In this document: one piece after another, positions 1 to 4,776 of the stretch | Position numbering within the stretch: the first letter of the stretch is position 1 | Layout: each line of letters begins with the position of its first letter | Assembly: GCA_007131845.1 (NCBI GenBank) | Contig: SLPT01000032.1 | Coordinates: 1-5,376, forward strand | From: Desulfobacteraceae bacterium | GTDB taxonomy: Bacteria > Desulfobacterota > Desulfobacteria > Desulfobacterales > Desulfosalsimonadaceae | Length of the DNA: 5,376 bases | Reading direction: 5' to 3' | The notes under the pieces: generated by a model | Database searches by the model: none | What the model was told of the DNA's origin: nothing | What the model saw: the letters and a program-made list of their open reading frames with translations, nothing else | Program-made: the position numbers and the translations under genes

Positions 1-681
1 CCCGGCACATCGCTTTATATCCGGCCCACCATCATTGCCATGGATCCGTTTCTGGGCGTCCGTGCGTCGTATACCTACCGGTTTTTCATTATCCTGTCCC
101 CGGTGGGGCCCTATTACAAGGAGGGCTTCGATCCGGTGAAGATCTGGGTTACCGAGGAATATGTCCGCGCGGTTCCCGGCGGCGTCGGCGACGTGAAGAC
201 GGCCGGTAATTACGCAGCCAGTCTATGCGCGAGCGAAGAAGCCCAGCGCCGGGGATACACGCAGGTGCTCTGGCTCGACGGCGTGGAGCGGCGCTATATC
301 GAGGAGGTCGGGTCCATGAACATCTTCTTCGTCATCGACGATGAAATTATTACACCGGCCCTGAGCGGCAGCATCCTGGCGGGCATCACCCGGGACAGCG
401 TGATTCAGCTTGCGGCCCGGTGGGGAAGCCCCGTCACTCAGCGGCGCATTTCCATCGATGAGGTGATGGAGGCCCATGATGCCGGAAAGCTTCAGGAATG
501 CTTCGGTTCGGGCACCGCCGCCGTGATTTCGCCGGTGGGAGAAATCAAGTACAAGGACCGGGTGCTGGCGATCGGCAACGGCGCCGTCGGCCCCTGGGCC
601 CGCAAATTCTTCGACACCATCACCGGCATGCAGTACGGCCGGGAACCGGACACGGAAGGATGGGTCGAGCCGCTTGAGTAG
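1..681 (+). CDS. ilvE: Branched-chain amino acid aminotransferase, C-terminal part (5'-truncated by the window edge)
   Basis: Fold-type IV PLP enzyme that interconverts leucine, isoleucine and valine with their 2-oxo acids, using 2-oxoglutarate/glutamate, in the cytoplasm. The frame is open from base 1, giving 226 visible residues; family members are about 350, so the N-terminal third lies outside. The ATG at 40 is internal. The segment RPTIIAMDPFLGVRAS is typical of the larger BCAT subgroup. The PLP-binding lysine is in GGVGDVKTAGNY (codon 196-198). It is followed by the family signatures EEVGSMNIFF and LSGSILAGITRDSVI and, near the end, GSGTAAVISPVGEI. All expected C-terminal elements are present and intact. 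The gene ends at TAG 679-681 and is followed by a half repeat and then a bidirectional terminator, so it is probably the last gene of its transcript. The family call is firm; the symbol is by homology. Confidence 0.95.
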   Translation, partial: PGTSLYIRPTIIAMDPFLGVRASYTYRFFIILSPVGPYYKEGFDPVKIWVTEEYVRAVPGGVGDVKTAGNYAASLCASEEAQRRGYTQVLWLDGVERRYIEEVGSMNIFFVIDDEIITPALSGSILAGITRDSVIQLAARWGSPVTQRRISIDEVMEAHDAGKLQECFGSGTAAVISPVGEIKYKDRVLAIGNGAVGPWARKFFDTITGMQYGREPDTEGWVEPLE

Positions 682-705
682 ATAGCATAAACTTTTCCCG
701 GATAA

Positions 706-749
706 CCCGGAACAGCCCATAGGATGTGCTGACGCAGGAAGCGCATCAA
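706..749 (+). repeat. Solo half copy of palindromic repeat R1
   Basis: The core at 721-749 begins AGGATGTGCTGACG and matches the inverted arm at 2005-2033 at 27 of 29 positions. Similarity extends upstream through CAGCC-CATAGGATG to the CCCGG at 706. Only one arm is present here, so unlike the copy at 1926-2048 it cannot fold into the long hairpin. It lies 24 bases after the aminotransferase stop codon and just before the terminator, which is a gene-end location. Confidence 0.75.
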
Positions 750-770
750 TAGCGTTGCACCGCACCAATT

Positions 771-810
771 AAAAAAAGGGAGACGAACTTCAAAGTCCGT
801 CTCCCTTTTT
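771..810. terminator. Bidirectional intrinsic terminator between convergent ilvE and hsp20
   Basis: An A-tract (771-777) leads into a stem GGGAGACG (778-785) that pairs with CGTCTCCC (798-805), followed by a T-tract (806-810). Past one mismatch the arms keep pairing with AACTT/AAGTC. The A-tract and T-tract on opposite sides make it work on both strands. That suits its position, ending the aminotransferase transcript from the left and the hsp20 transcript from the right (hsp20 stop at 842). Confidence 0.92.
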
Positions 811-841
811 ATCTGCCGAATCCGGATTGTCCACGTCCGGT

Positions 842-1282
842 TTAATTGATCTCGATCTTCTTCGTGGTACCCTGTTCGGTTTTCGGGATTGTCACTTCCA
901 GCACACCGTCCTTGTACGCGGCATCCACCTTTTCGGAATCCACATTGTCCGGAAGGGTGAAAGAACGCTGGAACTTACCGTAAAACCGTTCCTTGCGGAA
1001 GTATTTGTCTTCGTTGACGTCCTCTTCGTGCTTTCTCTCACCGCTGATGGTCAGAATGTTGTTTTTGACATCGACCGATATATCTTCCTTATTAACGCCT
1101 GGAAGCTCTGCATTGACCACGATTGCATCGTCTTTTTCATAGGTGTCGACCATGGGGCGCCATTCCATGAGGCCCATGTCTTCACCCTGACCGATTTCGG
1201 GAAACATATCGTCGAACAGCCGGTTTACCCGATTCTGCAGTGTCGGTAATGCAGTCCACGGATTGCTTCTTACAAGTGCCAT
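842..1282 (-). CDS. Small heat-shock protein of the Hsp20/alpha-crystallin family
   Basis: An ATP-independent holdase chaperone that forms oligomers and binds unfolding proteins in the cytoplasm. The protein is 146 residues, normal for bacterial Hsp20. A short N-terminal arm (MALVRSNPW...) precedes the alpha-crystallin domain at about residues 42-133. Its hallmark near the domain end, AAYKDGVLEV, is at 121-130, and the C-terminal I-X-I oligomerisation motif appears as IEI at 143-145. The ATG at 1282 is chosen because AGGAGGT sits 7 bases upstream. A GTG start at 1291 would lie inside that ribosome-binding site and is rejected. The gene has its own promoter-like site (1350-1377) and shares a terminator with ilvE. 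An Slp lipoprotein gene lies 120 bp upstream on the same strand with no clear terminator between, so some read-through is possible. Confidence 0.95.
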   Translation of the reverse strand: MALVRSNPWTALPTLQNRVNRLFDDMFPEIGQGEDMGLMEWRPMVDTYEKDDAIVVNAELPGVNKEDISVDVKNNILTISGERKHEEDVNEDKYFRKERFYGKFQRSFTLPDNVDSEKVDAAYKDGVLEVTIPKTEQGTTKKIEIN

Positions 1283-1349
1283 AACGCACACCTCCTTTCA
1301 TTGTTTTTAAACCGATATATGTTTTTATATCAGACTTTTATCTGTCTGT

Positions 1350-1377
1350 ATAATAATCACACAAACAACGCTTTCAA
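1350..1377 (-). promoter_or_regulatory. Promoter of hsp20, sigma-70-like and possibly sigma-32-like
   Basis: On the minus strand a -35 TTGAAA (1372-1377) is separated by 16 bp from a -10 TATTAT (1350-1355), a good sigma-70 match. The -35 lies in the context CCCTTGAAA, the classic left half of a sigma-32 (RpoH) heat-shock promoter, but the expected CCCCAT-type -10 is not visible. Transcription would start about 60 bases before the ATG. The leader is AU-rich and holds a small hairpin, CAGAC...GTCTG, near its 5' end. Confidence 0.65.
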
Positions 1378-1402
1378 GGGGGTGTGTAAAAAATTTTTAT
1401 AC

Positions 1403-1900
1403 CTAAAACGTCTTGCCGATCCCCACCCCGAAGTGAATCCGGGGGGAGCGGGTGGCCCCGGGTTCCCAAATCCATACATCCCCTTTGACAACAGGGTGCT
1501 CATACGGGTAGTCGCCGATGGTCCTGGTATCGGATCCCGCGACGCGGCCTGCCACGGTAATCAGTTTGCCGGGCGCGTGGATCGCCGGGTCGGCAAAGGC
1601 GTCGGATCGGATCAGAAACCGCCCGCCCGACGGTTTTTCCGGCTGCGGCCGGTTGGAGCGGTCCGTCGGAAACTGGACCACCGTGATCTCGGAGTGATCT
1701 TCGAAGTTTTCGGTGCGGACAATACGTCCGCCCAGGATCACGAATTCGTCGACATAGGCCTCCGGTTCGGCCTGAAGGGTTTTGAAATCCCCCTTCCAGC
1801 TGACCCTGTCCTCGATCTCCCGGGGGATTTTCGGTCCGCAGCCAAAGGATACACTGATCAACAGAATCACTACCGGGATGATAACATGCCTGGCTTTCAT
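1403..1900 (-). CDS. Slp-family outer-membrane lipoprotein (paralogue 1)
   Basis: A 165-residue lipoprotein. The N-terminus has a positive charge, a hydrophobic stretch (VIIPVVILLISVSFGC) and a probable acylated Cys21. The lipobox SFGC is less canonical than usual, and glycine at +2 predicts outer-membrane sorting. The mature part matches the Slp family (E. coli Slp/YeaY type) through VILGGRIV, SGGRF, DPAI, LITVAGRV and a YPYEHPVV segment before WIWEP. It shares these in the same order with the protein at 4221-4775. It lacks the aromatic C-terminal tail seen there, ending instead HFGVGIGKTF. The start at 1900 has GGAGGT upstream with rather short spacing. A promoter-like site lies at 2117-2145 across a repeat-filled leader of about 200 bases. 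The biochemical role of Slp proteins is poorly known; E. coli Slp is linked to starvation and acid stress. Confidence 0.85.
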   Translation of the reverse strand: MKARHVIIPVVILLISVSFGCGPKIPREIEDRVSWKGDFKTLQAEPEAYVDEFVILGGRIVRTENFEDHSEITVVQFPTDRSNRPQPEKPSGGRFLIRSDAFADPAIHAPGKLITVAGRVAGSDTRTIGDYPYEHPVVKGDVWIWEPGATRSPRIHFGVGIGKTF

Positions 1901-1925
1901 AGTACCTCCGGCTTTTCGGGTAATG

Positions 1926-2048
1926 CCCGGTTACAGGATGTGCTGACGAAGGAAGCCCATCATTTTAACGCCGCCGCCACAAATCCCACGGGAGAATGGC
2001 GTTTATGATGCGCTTCCTTCGTCAGCACATCCTATGCGGCTGATCGGG
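1926..2048. repeat. Full palindromic repeat R1 (two facing arms, hairpin/MITE-like)
   Basis: Arms of 29 bp at 1935-1963 and 2005-2033 are inverted copies with 28 of 29 matches. Pairing continues inward with AACGCC (1967-1972) and GGCGTT (1998-2003), and a small TCCC/GGGA stem sits in the loop. The right arm extends outward to CCCG near 2048, matching the flank of the solo copy at 706-749. The whole can fold into one long hairpin. It lies in the likely 5' leader of the Slp gene at 1403-1900. Confidence 0.85.
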
Positions 2049-2050
2049 AT

Positions 2051-2067
2051 TTTTTTACGAAGCCGTC
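2051..2067 (-). repeat. Fragment of repeat R3 (GACGGCTTCGT end)
   Basis: On the minus strand this reads GACGGCTTCGTAAAAAA, matching the end of the hairpin element at 2858-2982. It directly abuts the right end of the R1 palindrome. It may instead be a divergent inner part of the neighbouring R2 half copy, because R2 copies also have GCCGTC at this distance from their end. Confidence 0.5.
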
Positions 2068-2075
2068 TTCCCTGG

Positions 2076-2111
2076 CCTTGACGAAAAATCCTGCTTTTCG
2101 TTCGGCCACTA
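2076..2111 (+). repeat. Solo right half of repeat R2 (copy A)
   Basis: Begins CCTTGACGAAAAATCCTG and ends in CACTA, matching the right ends of the two full R2 copies (2261-2382, 4777-4921) with a few changes. It contains the subterminal hairpin CGAAAA...TTTTCG. No matching left end is visible, so this copy is partial. Confidence 0.8.
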
Positions 2112-2116
2112 GGTAT

Positions 2117-2145
2117 ATTATACCGGTAAAGGCGGCTCGTTGCAA
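2117..2145 (-). promoter_or_regulatory. Sigma-70-like promoter inside a palindrome, facing the Slp gene
   Basis: On the minus strand TTGCAA (2140-2145) lies 17 bp from a perfect TATAAT (2117-2122). The -10 is embedded in the 13-bp perfect palindrome GGTATATTATACC (2112-2124), which could serve as an operator. The predicted start is at the terminus of the R2 half copy, so the transcript would run through R2, R3 and R1 sequence before reaching the lipoprotein start at 1900. No transcript data are available to me. Confidence 0.5.
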
Positions 2146-2190
2146 AAAATTACTGCGGTGTATTTGCGGAGAAACAGGGCGCCGGATACA

Positions 2191-2227
2191 CCAAGGGGGC
2201 GACGAATCGGATCCGCCGCCCCCTTGG
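2191..2227. other. GC-rich perfect hairpin with orphan ribosome-binding site downstream
   Basis: CCAAGGGGGCG (2191-2201) pairs perfectly with CGCCCCCTTGG (2217-2227) around a 15-base loop that itself contains CGGATCCG. No T-tract follows, so it is not a standard terminator. Shortly downstream on the plus strand is AGGAGG (2242-2247) and ATG GCT GTA TAG, a three-codon frame closed by the first bases of the R2 element. I do not recognise a riboswitch here. Confidence 0.55.
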
Positions 2228-2260
2228 GGCCCATGGTACTCAGGAGGACGTATGGCTGTA

Positions 2261-2382
2261 TAGTGGCTGAACGAAAACCGTCTTTTTCGCCAATCTCTGG
2301 GTTCGGTTCAAATTTTAATCCTCAAAATCATTTTCGCCGTCCTTGACCTTGACGAAAAATCCTGGTTTTCGTTCGGGCACTA
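2261..2382. repeat. Full repeat R2 (copy B), MITE-like with TA flanks
   Basis: 122 bp with imperfect terminal inverted repeats: left TAGTGGCTGAACGAAAACC, right (reverse complement) TAGTGCCCGAACGAAAACC, 17 of 19 matching. Each end carries a subterminal hairpin of the CGAAAA...TTTTCG type. TA is present on both outer sides (2259-2260 and 2383-2384), consistent with a TA target duplication. It is nearly identical to copy C at 4777-4921 but lacks about 23 bp in the middle. Its right end is about 10 bases from the stop codon of the minus-strand gene at 2394-2798, so it may act as that gene's 3' end. No coding capacity. Confidence 0.85.
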
Positions 2383-2388
2383 TATGCA

Positions 2389-2405
2389 GGCGGTCAATGA
2401 CCGCC
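2389..2405. other. 17-bp palindrome overlapping the stop codon of the cluster-binding protein gene
   Basis: GGCGGTCA (2389-2396) and TGACCGCC (2398-2405) are perfect inverted arms around one central base, and the stop codon is inside. As RNA it would form a 6-bp stem with a 5-base loop. There is no T-tract, so terminator function is uncertain. The R2 element follows directly on the gene's downstream side. Confidence 0.5.
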
Positions 2406-2798
2406 GCAACGGTGGTTTGGATCATTTCCGCCGCCGCCGCATGTGTGATTCAGCGTAAACTGCTGCAGGTTTCCCGTGAGCAATTCATTTACGGCATTCC
2501 CGACGATTTTTTCCGAACCGCCGAAATAGACTTCGATGCCGACTTCCGTAAAACCCATGAGGGGCCGCATGCCCATCCCTCCGGCAATGAGTCTTTTCAC
2601 GCCGCGGTCGGCCAGGTAGCGGACCGGGGCCATGCAGCCGCCCTGCTCATGGGGGATGTTGGGAATGACATCGACGCTTTGGATTTCTCCTTTAGCAACC
2701 GAAACCAGGGTATACAAATCGCAATGCCCGAAATGCGCTCCCAGGGGAGCCTCCAGCCCGCCGGGCGCAGCGGATGGTACGGCAATCAGTGTGTTCAT
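2394..2798 (-). CDS. NifX/NifB-type iron-molybdenum cluster-binding protein
   Basis: A 134-residue soluble protein consisting of one dinitrogenase iron-molybdenum cofactor domain at about residues 4-112. Proteins of this small family bind Fe-Mo, Mo-Cu or Fe-S clusters; many are not connected with nitrogen fixation. Typical signatures are AHFGHCDLYTLVSV near residue 21, GGCMAPVRYLADRGVKRLIAGGMGMRPL at about 53-80 (read in parts), and GIEVYFG near 87. After the domain comes a short metal-ligand-rich tail with Cys120 and Cys131 and His118, His129 and His134. The ATG at 2798 is supported by AGGAG five bases upstream. No nif genes are nearby, so a general cluster-carrier or regulatory role is more likely than nitrogenase assembly. 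An R2 repeat follows the gene and an R3 repeat precedes it. Confidence 0.88.
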   Translation of the reverse strand: MNTLIAVPSAAPGGLEAPLGAHFGHCDLYTLVSVAKGEIQSVDVIPNIPHEQGGCMAPVRYLADRGVKRLIAGGMGMRPLMGFTEVGIEVYFGGSEKIVGNAVNELLTGNLQQFTLNHTCGGGGNDPNHRCGGH

Positions 2799-2814
2799 CA
2801 GTGCTCCTTTTTAC

Positions 2815-2832
2815 TTTTGACGGCTTTGTTAA
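2815..2832 (+). repeat. Short R3 repeat fragment
   Basis: TTTTGACGGCTTTGTTAA matches the end of the full R3 element that starts about 40 bases downstream. It lies in the upstream region of the minus-strand cluster-binding protein gene, just before its ribosome-binding site. Confidence 0.6.
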
Positions 2833-2856
2833 CGCTCAGCCTATATTCATTGTTTT

Positions 2857-2983
2857 TGACGGCTTCGTTAAAAGTCCAATATCTGCACCTGCGTGCGATT
2901 CCTAAGAATTTTAATTGCGCTAAGCACTCTGCATTCTTAAAAATCGCGCACGCCTTGATCCTGGACTTTTGACAAAGCCGTCA
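2857..2983. repeat. Full palindromic repeat R3 (hairpin/MITE-like)
   Basis: Terminal arms GACGGCTTCGTTAAAAGTCC (from 2858) and the inverted counterpart at 2962-2982 match at 19 of 21 positions. Inner arms GCGTGCGATTCCTAAGAAT (2891-2909) and its partner at 2933-2953 also pair, with a 2-base bulge and two mismatches. The whole of about 125 bp could fold into one long stem. It has no open frame of note. It sits between the cluster-binding protein gene and the palindrome at 3081-3094, so it may have been inserted into that gene's upstream region. Confidence 0.85.
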
Positions 2984-3080
2984 GATCACGACCTTTACGA
3001 GTGCATCCTACTCGTTACCAATCACATAAAATACCAAGTTGATATCCTCAAACAACGCGAGTTCGTATTTTCTGCAAATG

Positions 3081-3094
3081 TGAGCATATGCACA
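3081..3094. promoter_or_regulatory. Candidate operator palindrome TGAGCATATGCACA
   Basis: The sequence has the symmetric form TG-N-GCATATGC-N-CA, with an 8-bp perfect core, and is followed by an A/T-rich run. It looks like a binding site for a dimeric regulator. From memory, similar TGNGCATATGCNCA palindromes occur upstream of NifX-type genes in sulfate reducers, which would connect it to the minus-strand gene starting at 2798. That link is inference and the R3 repeat lies between them. Confidence 0.4.
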
Positions 3095-3180
3095 AAAATA
3101 AAATAGGAGCTCCACCCGTTGTTGTCAATGCATTTTTTTCCCTTCCGCTGTGTTTTCCTGCTTTTTGGCAGACAGACGAT

Positions 3181-3202
3181 GCCGGGGCTTGAAAGCCCCC
3201 GC
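3181..3202. other. GC-rich hairpin GGGGCTTGAAAGCCCC
   Basis: GGGGCT and AGCCCC close a TGAA tetraloop, and GC/GC pairs extend the stem beyond one mismatch. No T-tract follows on the plus strand. It could be a weak terminator or transcript end structure. Its function is unknown. Confidence 0.45.
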
Positions 3203-3312
3203 TGAATGGTTAATACTTTGTCATACGGGTGGTTTTTTCATCCAGGGTCAAAAGGGTAATTGTTTTGACAAAACGATGGATTTTCAGAAATTTTGCGAGG
3301 CATCAACCACAC

Positions 3313-4224
3313 ATGAGTTCAAACGATCCGATATTGCTGTGCACCGACATGGACCGGACCATTATCCCCAACGGGTTGGGGCCTGAATCCCCGGATGCAA
3401 GGCCCCTTTTCCGCCGGGTGGCCGAGCATCCGGGCATCATTTTGGCCTATGTTACGGGCCGGGATACGGAACTTATCGCCCGGGCGCTCTCGAACTGGGC
3501 TTTGCCGCTGCCGCGGATTGCCGTGGGTGATGTGGGAACCAGCATTTATGACGTCTCCGCAACGACTGAAAATCCGGTATTTTCCCCGTGGCCGGAATGG
3601 GAGGAGGAGATCGCAAAAGATTGGAACGGCCGAAGCGGCGAAGAGATCGCGACAATGTTTTTAGATATGAAGATGCTTCGGCCGCAGCCGCCGGAAAAAC
3701 AAAAAAAATTCAAGCATAGCTATTATGCGCCCCCGGATACGGACCTCGAGGAACTATCCGAAACGATGCGGCAACGGCTTTCGGATAACGATATCGCCGC
3801 AAGCGTTGTCACCAGTATCGATGAAATGACGGATACCGCACTCGTGGATGTGATTCCGGCACGTGCGACCAAGGCGCATGCCGTCCGGTTCATCATGAAA
3901 CGCTTGGGAATCGATGTTTCCCGGGTGATATACGCGGGGGATTCCGGCAACGATCTGCCCGCGCTGACAGCAGGATTCAACGCGGTTCTCGTGAAAAATG
4001 CCGCCGATGACGTGCGGCGCCAGGCGCGGGAAACGGTATCCCGTAAAAACAGGGACACGTGTCTTTACGAGGCCGGGGGTGGATTTCTGGAGATGAACGG
4101 CAGCTATTCGGCAGGCGTCATCGAGGGGCTGGTTCATTTTGTACCGGAAATCCGGGAGTGGCTCGTGCACGAGAGTTCCGGCCTCACGGCCAATGCAAAA
4201 TCCAACAATGGATCGGAACAATGA
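3313..4224 (+). CDS. Sucrose-phosphate phosphatase-like HAD hydrolase (S6PP family)
   Basis: A cytoplasmic HAD-superfamily phosphatase, 303 residues. Motif I is CTDMDRT with Asp12 the nucleophile and Asp14 the acid/base; motif II is Thr48 in AYVTGRD; motif III is Lys187 in the ATKAHA segment; motif IV is GDSGND with Asp210 and Asp214. The cap region and the signatures VGDVGTSIYD, KHSYYAPP and VDVIPARATK follow the order in cyanobacterial sucrose-phosphate phosphatases, which remove phosphate from sucrose-6-phosphate. The exact substrate here is inferred. It is longer than the roughly 244-residue cyanobacterial enzyme, with a low-complexity C-terminal end. The frame is open upstream to a GTG at 3229, but conservation begins right after the ATG at 3313, so that start is preferred; its ribosome-binding site (GAGG, about 12 bases away) is weak. 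No sucrose-phosphate synthase is in the window. It overlaps the next gene by four bases (ATGA). Confidence 0.85.
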   Translation: MSSNDPILLCTDMDRTIIPNGLGPESPDARPLFRRVAEHPGIILAYVTGRDTELIARALSNWALPLPRIAVGDVGTSIYDVSATTENPVFSPWPEWEEEIAKDWNGRSGEEIATMFLDMKMLRPQPPEKQKKFKHSYYAPPDTDLEELSETMRQRLSDNDIAASVVTSIDEMTDTALVDVIPARATKAHAVRFIMKRLGIDVSRVIYAGDSGNDLPALTAGFNAVLVKNAADDVRRQARETVSRKNRDTCLYEAGGGFLEMNGSYSAGVIEGLVHFVPEIREWLVHESSGLTANAKSNNGSEQ

Positions 4225-4775
4225 AGTCAATTACCGCATATCGTAGTAAAGCCATGGTATTGCTGCTGCTGGTTCTTCCGGCGTTATTTCTTTCGGCCTG
4301 TTCGGTCGTGTCCAGGGATATACGGCGCGATGCGGCACCGGATATCACCTTTGAATCGTTGAAACCGGATGCCGCTCCGTATGAGGGCGAGACCGTGATT
4401 CTGGGCGGGTATATCCTGGAAACCGCGAATCTCGCCGAACAGACCAGAATCCTGGTTCTTCAGGCGCCGCTTAGCTTGCGCGGCGAACCGAAGGCGCGTG
4501 ACCGCTCCGGCGGGCGGTTCGTGGTACTCTATGACGGATTTCTGGATCCTGAAGTGTATAAAAGAGAACGTAAGCTCACCGTGGCCGGGGAGGTGATGGG
4601 AACGGAGCCGACCCGGATCAACGGGCACGAGTATCCCCTGCCTGTACTCAAGCCTCTCGAGATTCACCTGTGGCGGGAGCATGAGCACCCCGGGCGATAT
4701 TATTACTATGACCCGTTTTATCCCTGGCCGGACCCCCATTTCCGATTCCGGCCTTACCCATATTATTTCTGGTAG
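4221..4775 (+). CDS. Slp-family outer-membrane lipoprotein (paralogue 2)
   Basis: A 184-residue lipoprotein with a clear type II signal peptide: basic start, hydrophobic run MVLLLLVLPALF, then lipobox LSAC with Cys27 and Ser at +2 (outer-membrane sorting). The mature part carries Slp landmarks VILGGYIL, SGGRFVVLYDGFLDPEVY, LTVAGEVMGTEP and IHLWRE, closely following E. coli Slp, which has GFLDP and a similar aromatic-rich tail. The last 30 or so residues are dominated by Tyr, Phe, Trp and Pro, ending YPYYFW. The ATG at 4221 overlaps the TGA of the phosphatase gene, and with only a weak ribosome-binding site it is probably translated by coupling. The ORF remains open upstream to 4059, but that part is a shadow of the phosphatase gene. 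An R2 repeat begins two bases after the stop codon. Confidence 0.9.
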   Translation: MKSITAYRSKAMVLLLLVLPALFLSACSVVSRDIRRDAAPDITFESLKPDAAPYEGETVILGGYILETANLAEQTRILVLQAPLSLRGEPKARDRSGGRFVVLYDGFLDPEVYKRERKLTVAGEVMGTEPTRINGHEYPLPVLKPLEIHLWREHEHPGRYYYYDPFYPWPDPHFRFRPYPYYFW

Positions 4776-4776
4776 T

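Larger units (their letters stand above)
2984..3312. other. Non-coding stretch upstream of the phosphatase gene
   Basis: No convincing gene is seen in these 329 bases. The stretch is AT-richer than the genes. It contains a small inverted repeat ACGAGT/ACTCGT (2997-3015), spaced arms AAAATAC/GTATTTT (3028-3071), the palindrome at 3081-3094, a GC-rich hairpin at 3181-3202, and a perfect TTGACA at 3265-3270 lying in a GTTTT-GAC-AAAAC inverted repeat. The TTGACA could be a -35 for the downstream phosphatase operon, but no good -10 follows at the right distance. Confidence 0.5.

Noticed and set aside
223..768. Minus-strand frame of 181 codons opposite ilvE
   Set aside because: It is antisense to a clearly conserved aminotransferase and has no recognisable domain.
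1283..1291. Upstream GTG start for Hsp20, adding three residues
   Set aside because: The GTG overlaps the AGGAGGT ribosome-binding site, which is ideally spaced for the ATG at 1282.
2119..2236. Minus-strand 38-codon frame beginning MGPKGAADP
   Set aside because: It has no ribosome-binding site, no recognisable family, and its coding bases include the GC-rich hairpin and the promoter-like -10.
2343..2972. Long plus-strand open frame of 209 codons
   Set aside because: It starts inside R2, runs antisense to the well-supported cluster-binding protein gene and ends in R3. No domain is recognisable and there is no ribosome-binding site.
3128..3205. Short plus-strand frame beginning MHFFPF after AGGAG
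   Set aside because: The spacing from AGGAG to the ATG is about 18 bases, the frame is only 25 codons, and its composition shows no coding character.
3229..3312. 28-residue N-terminal extension of the phosphatase from GTG
   Set aside because: Family similarity begins at the ATG at 3313, the extension has no ribosome-binding site, and it would run across promoter-like sequence.
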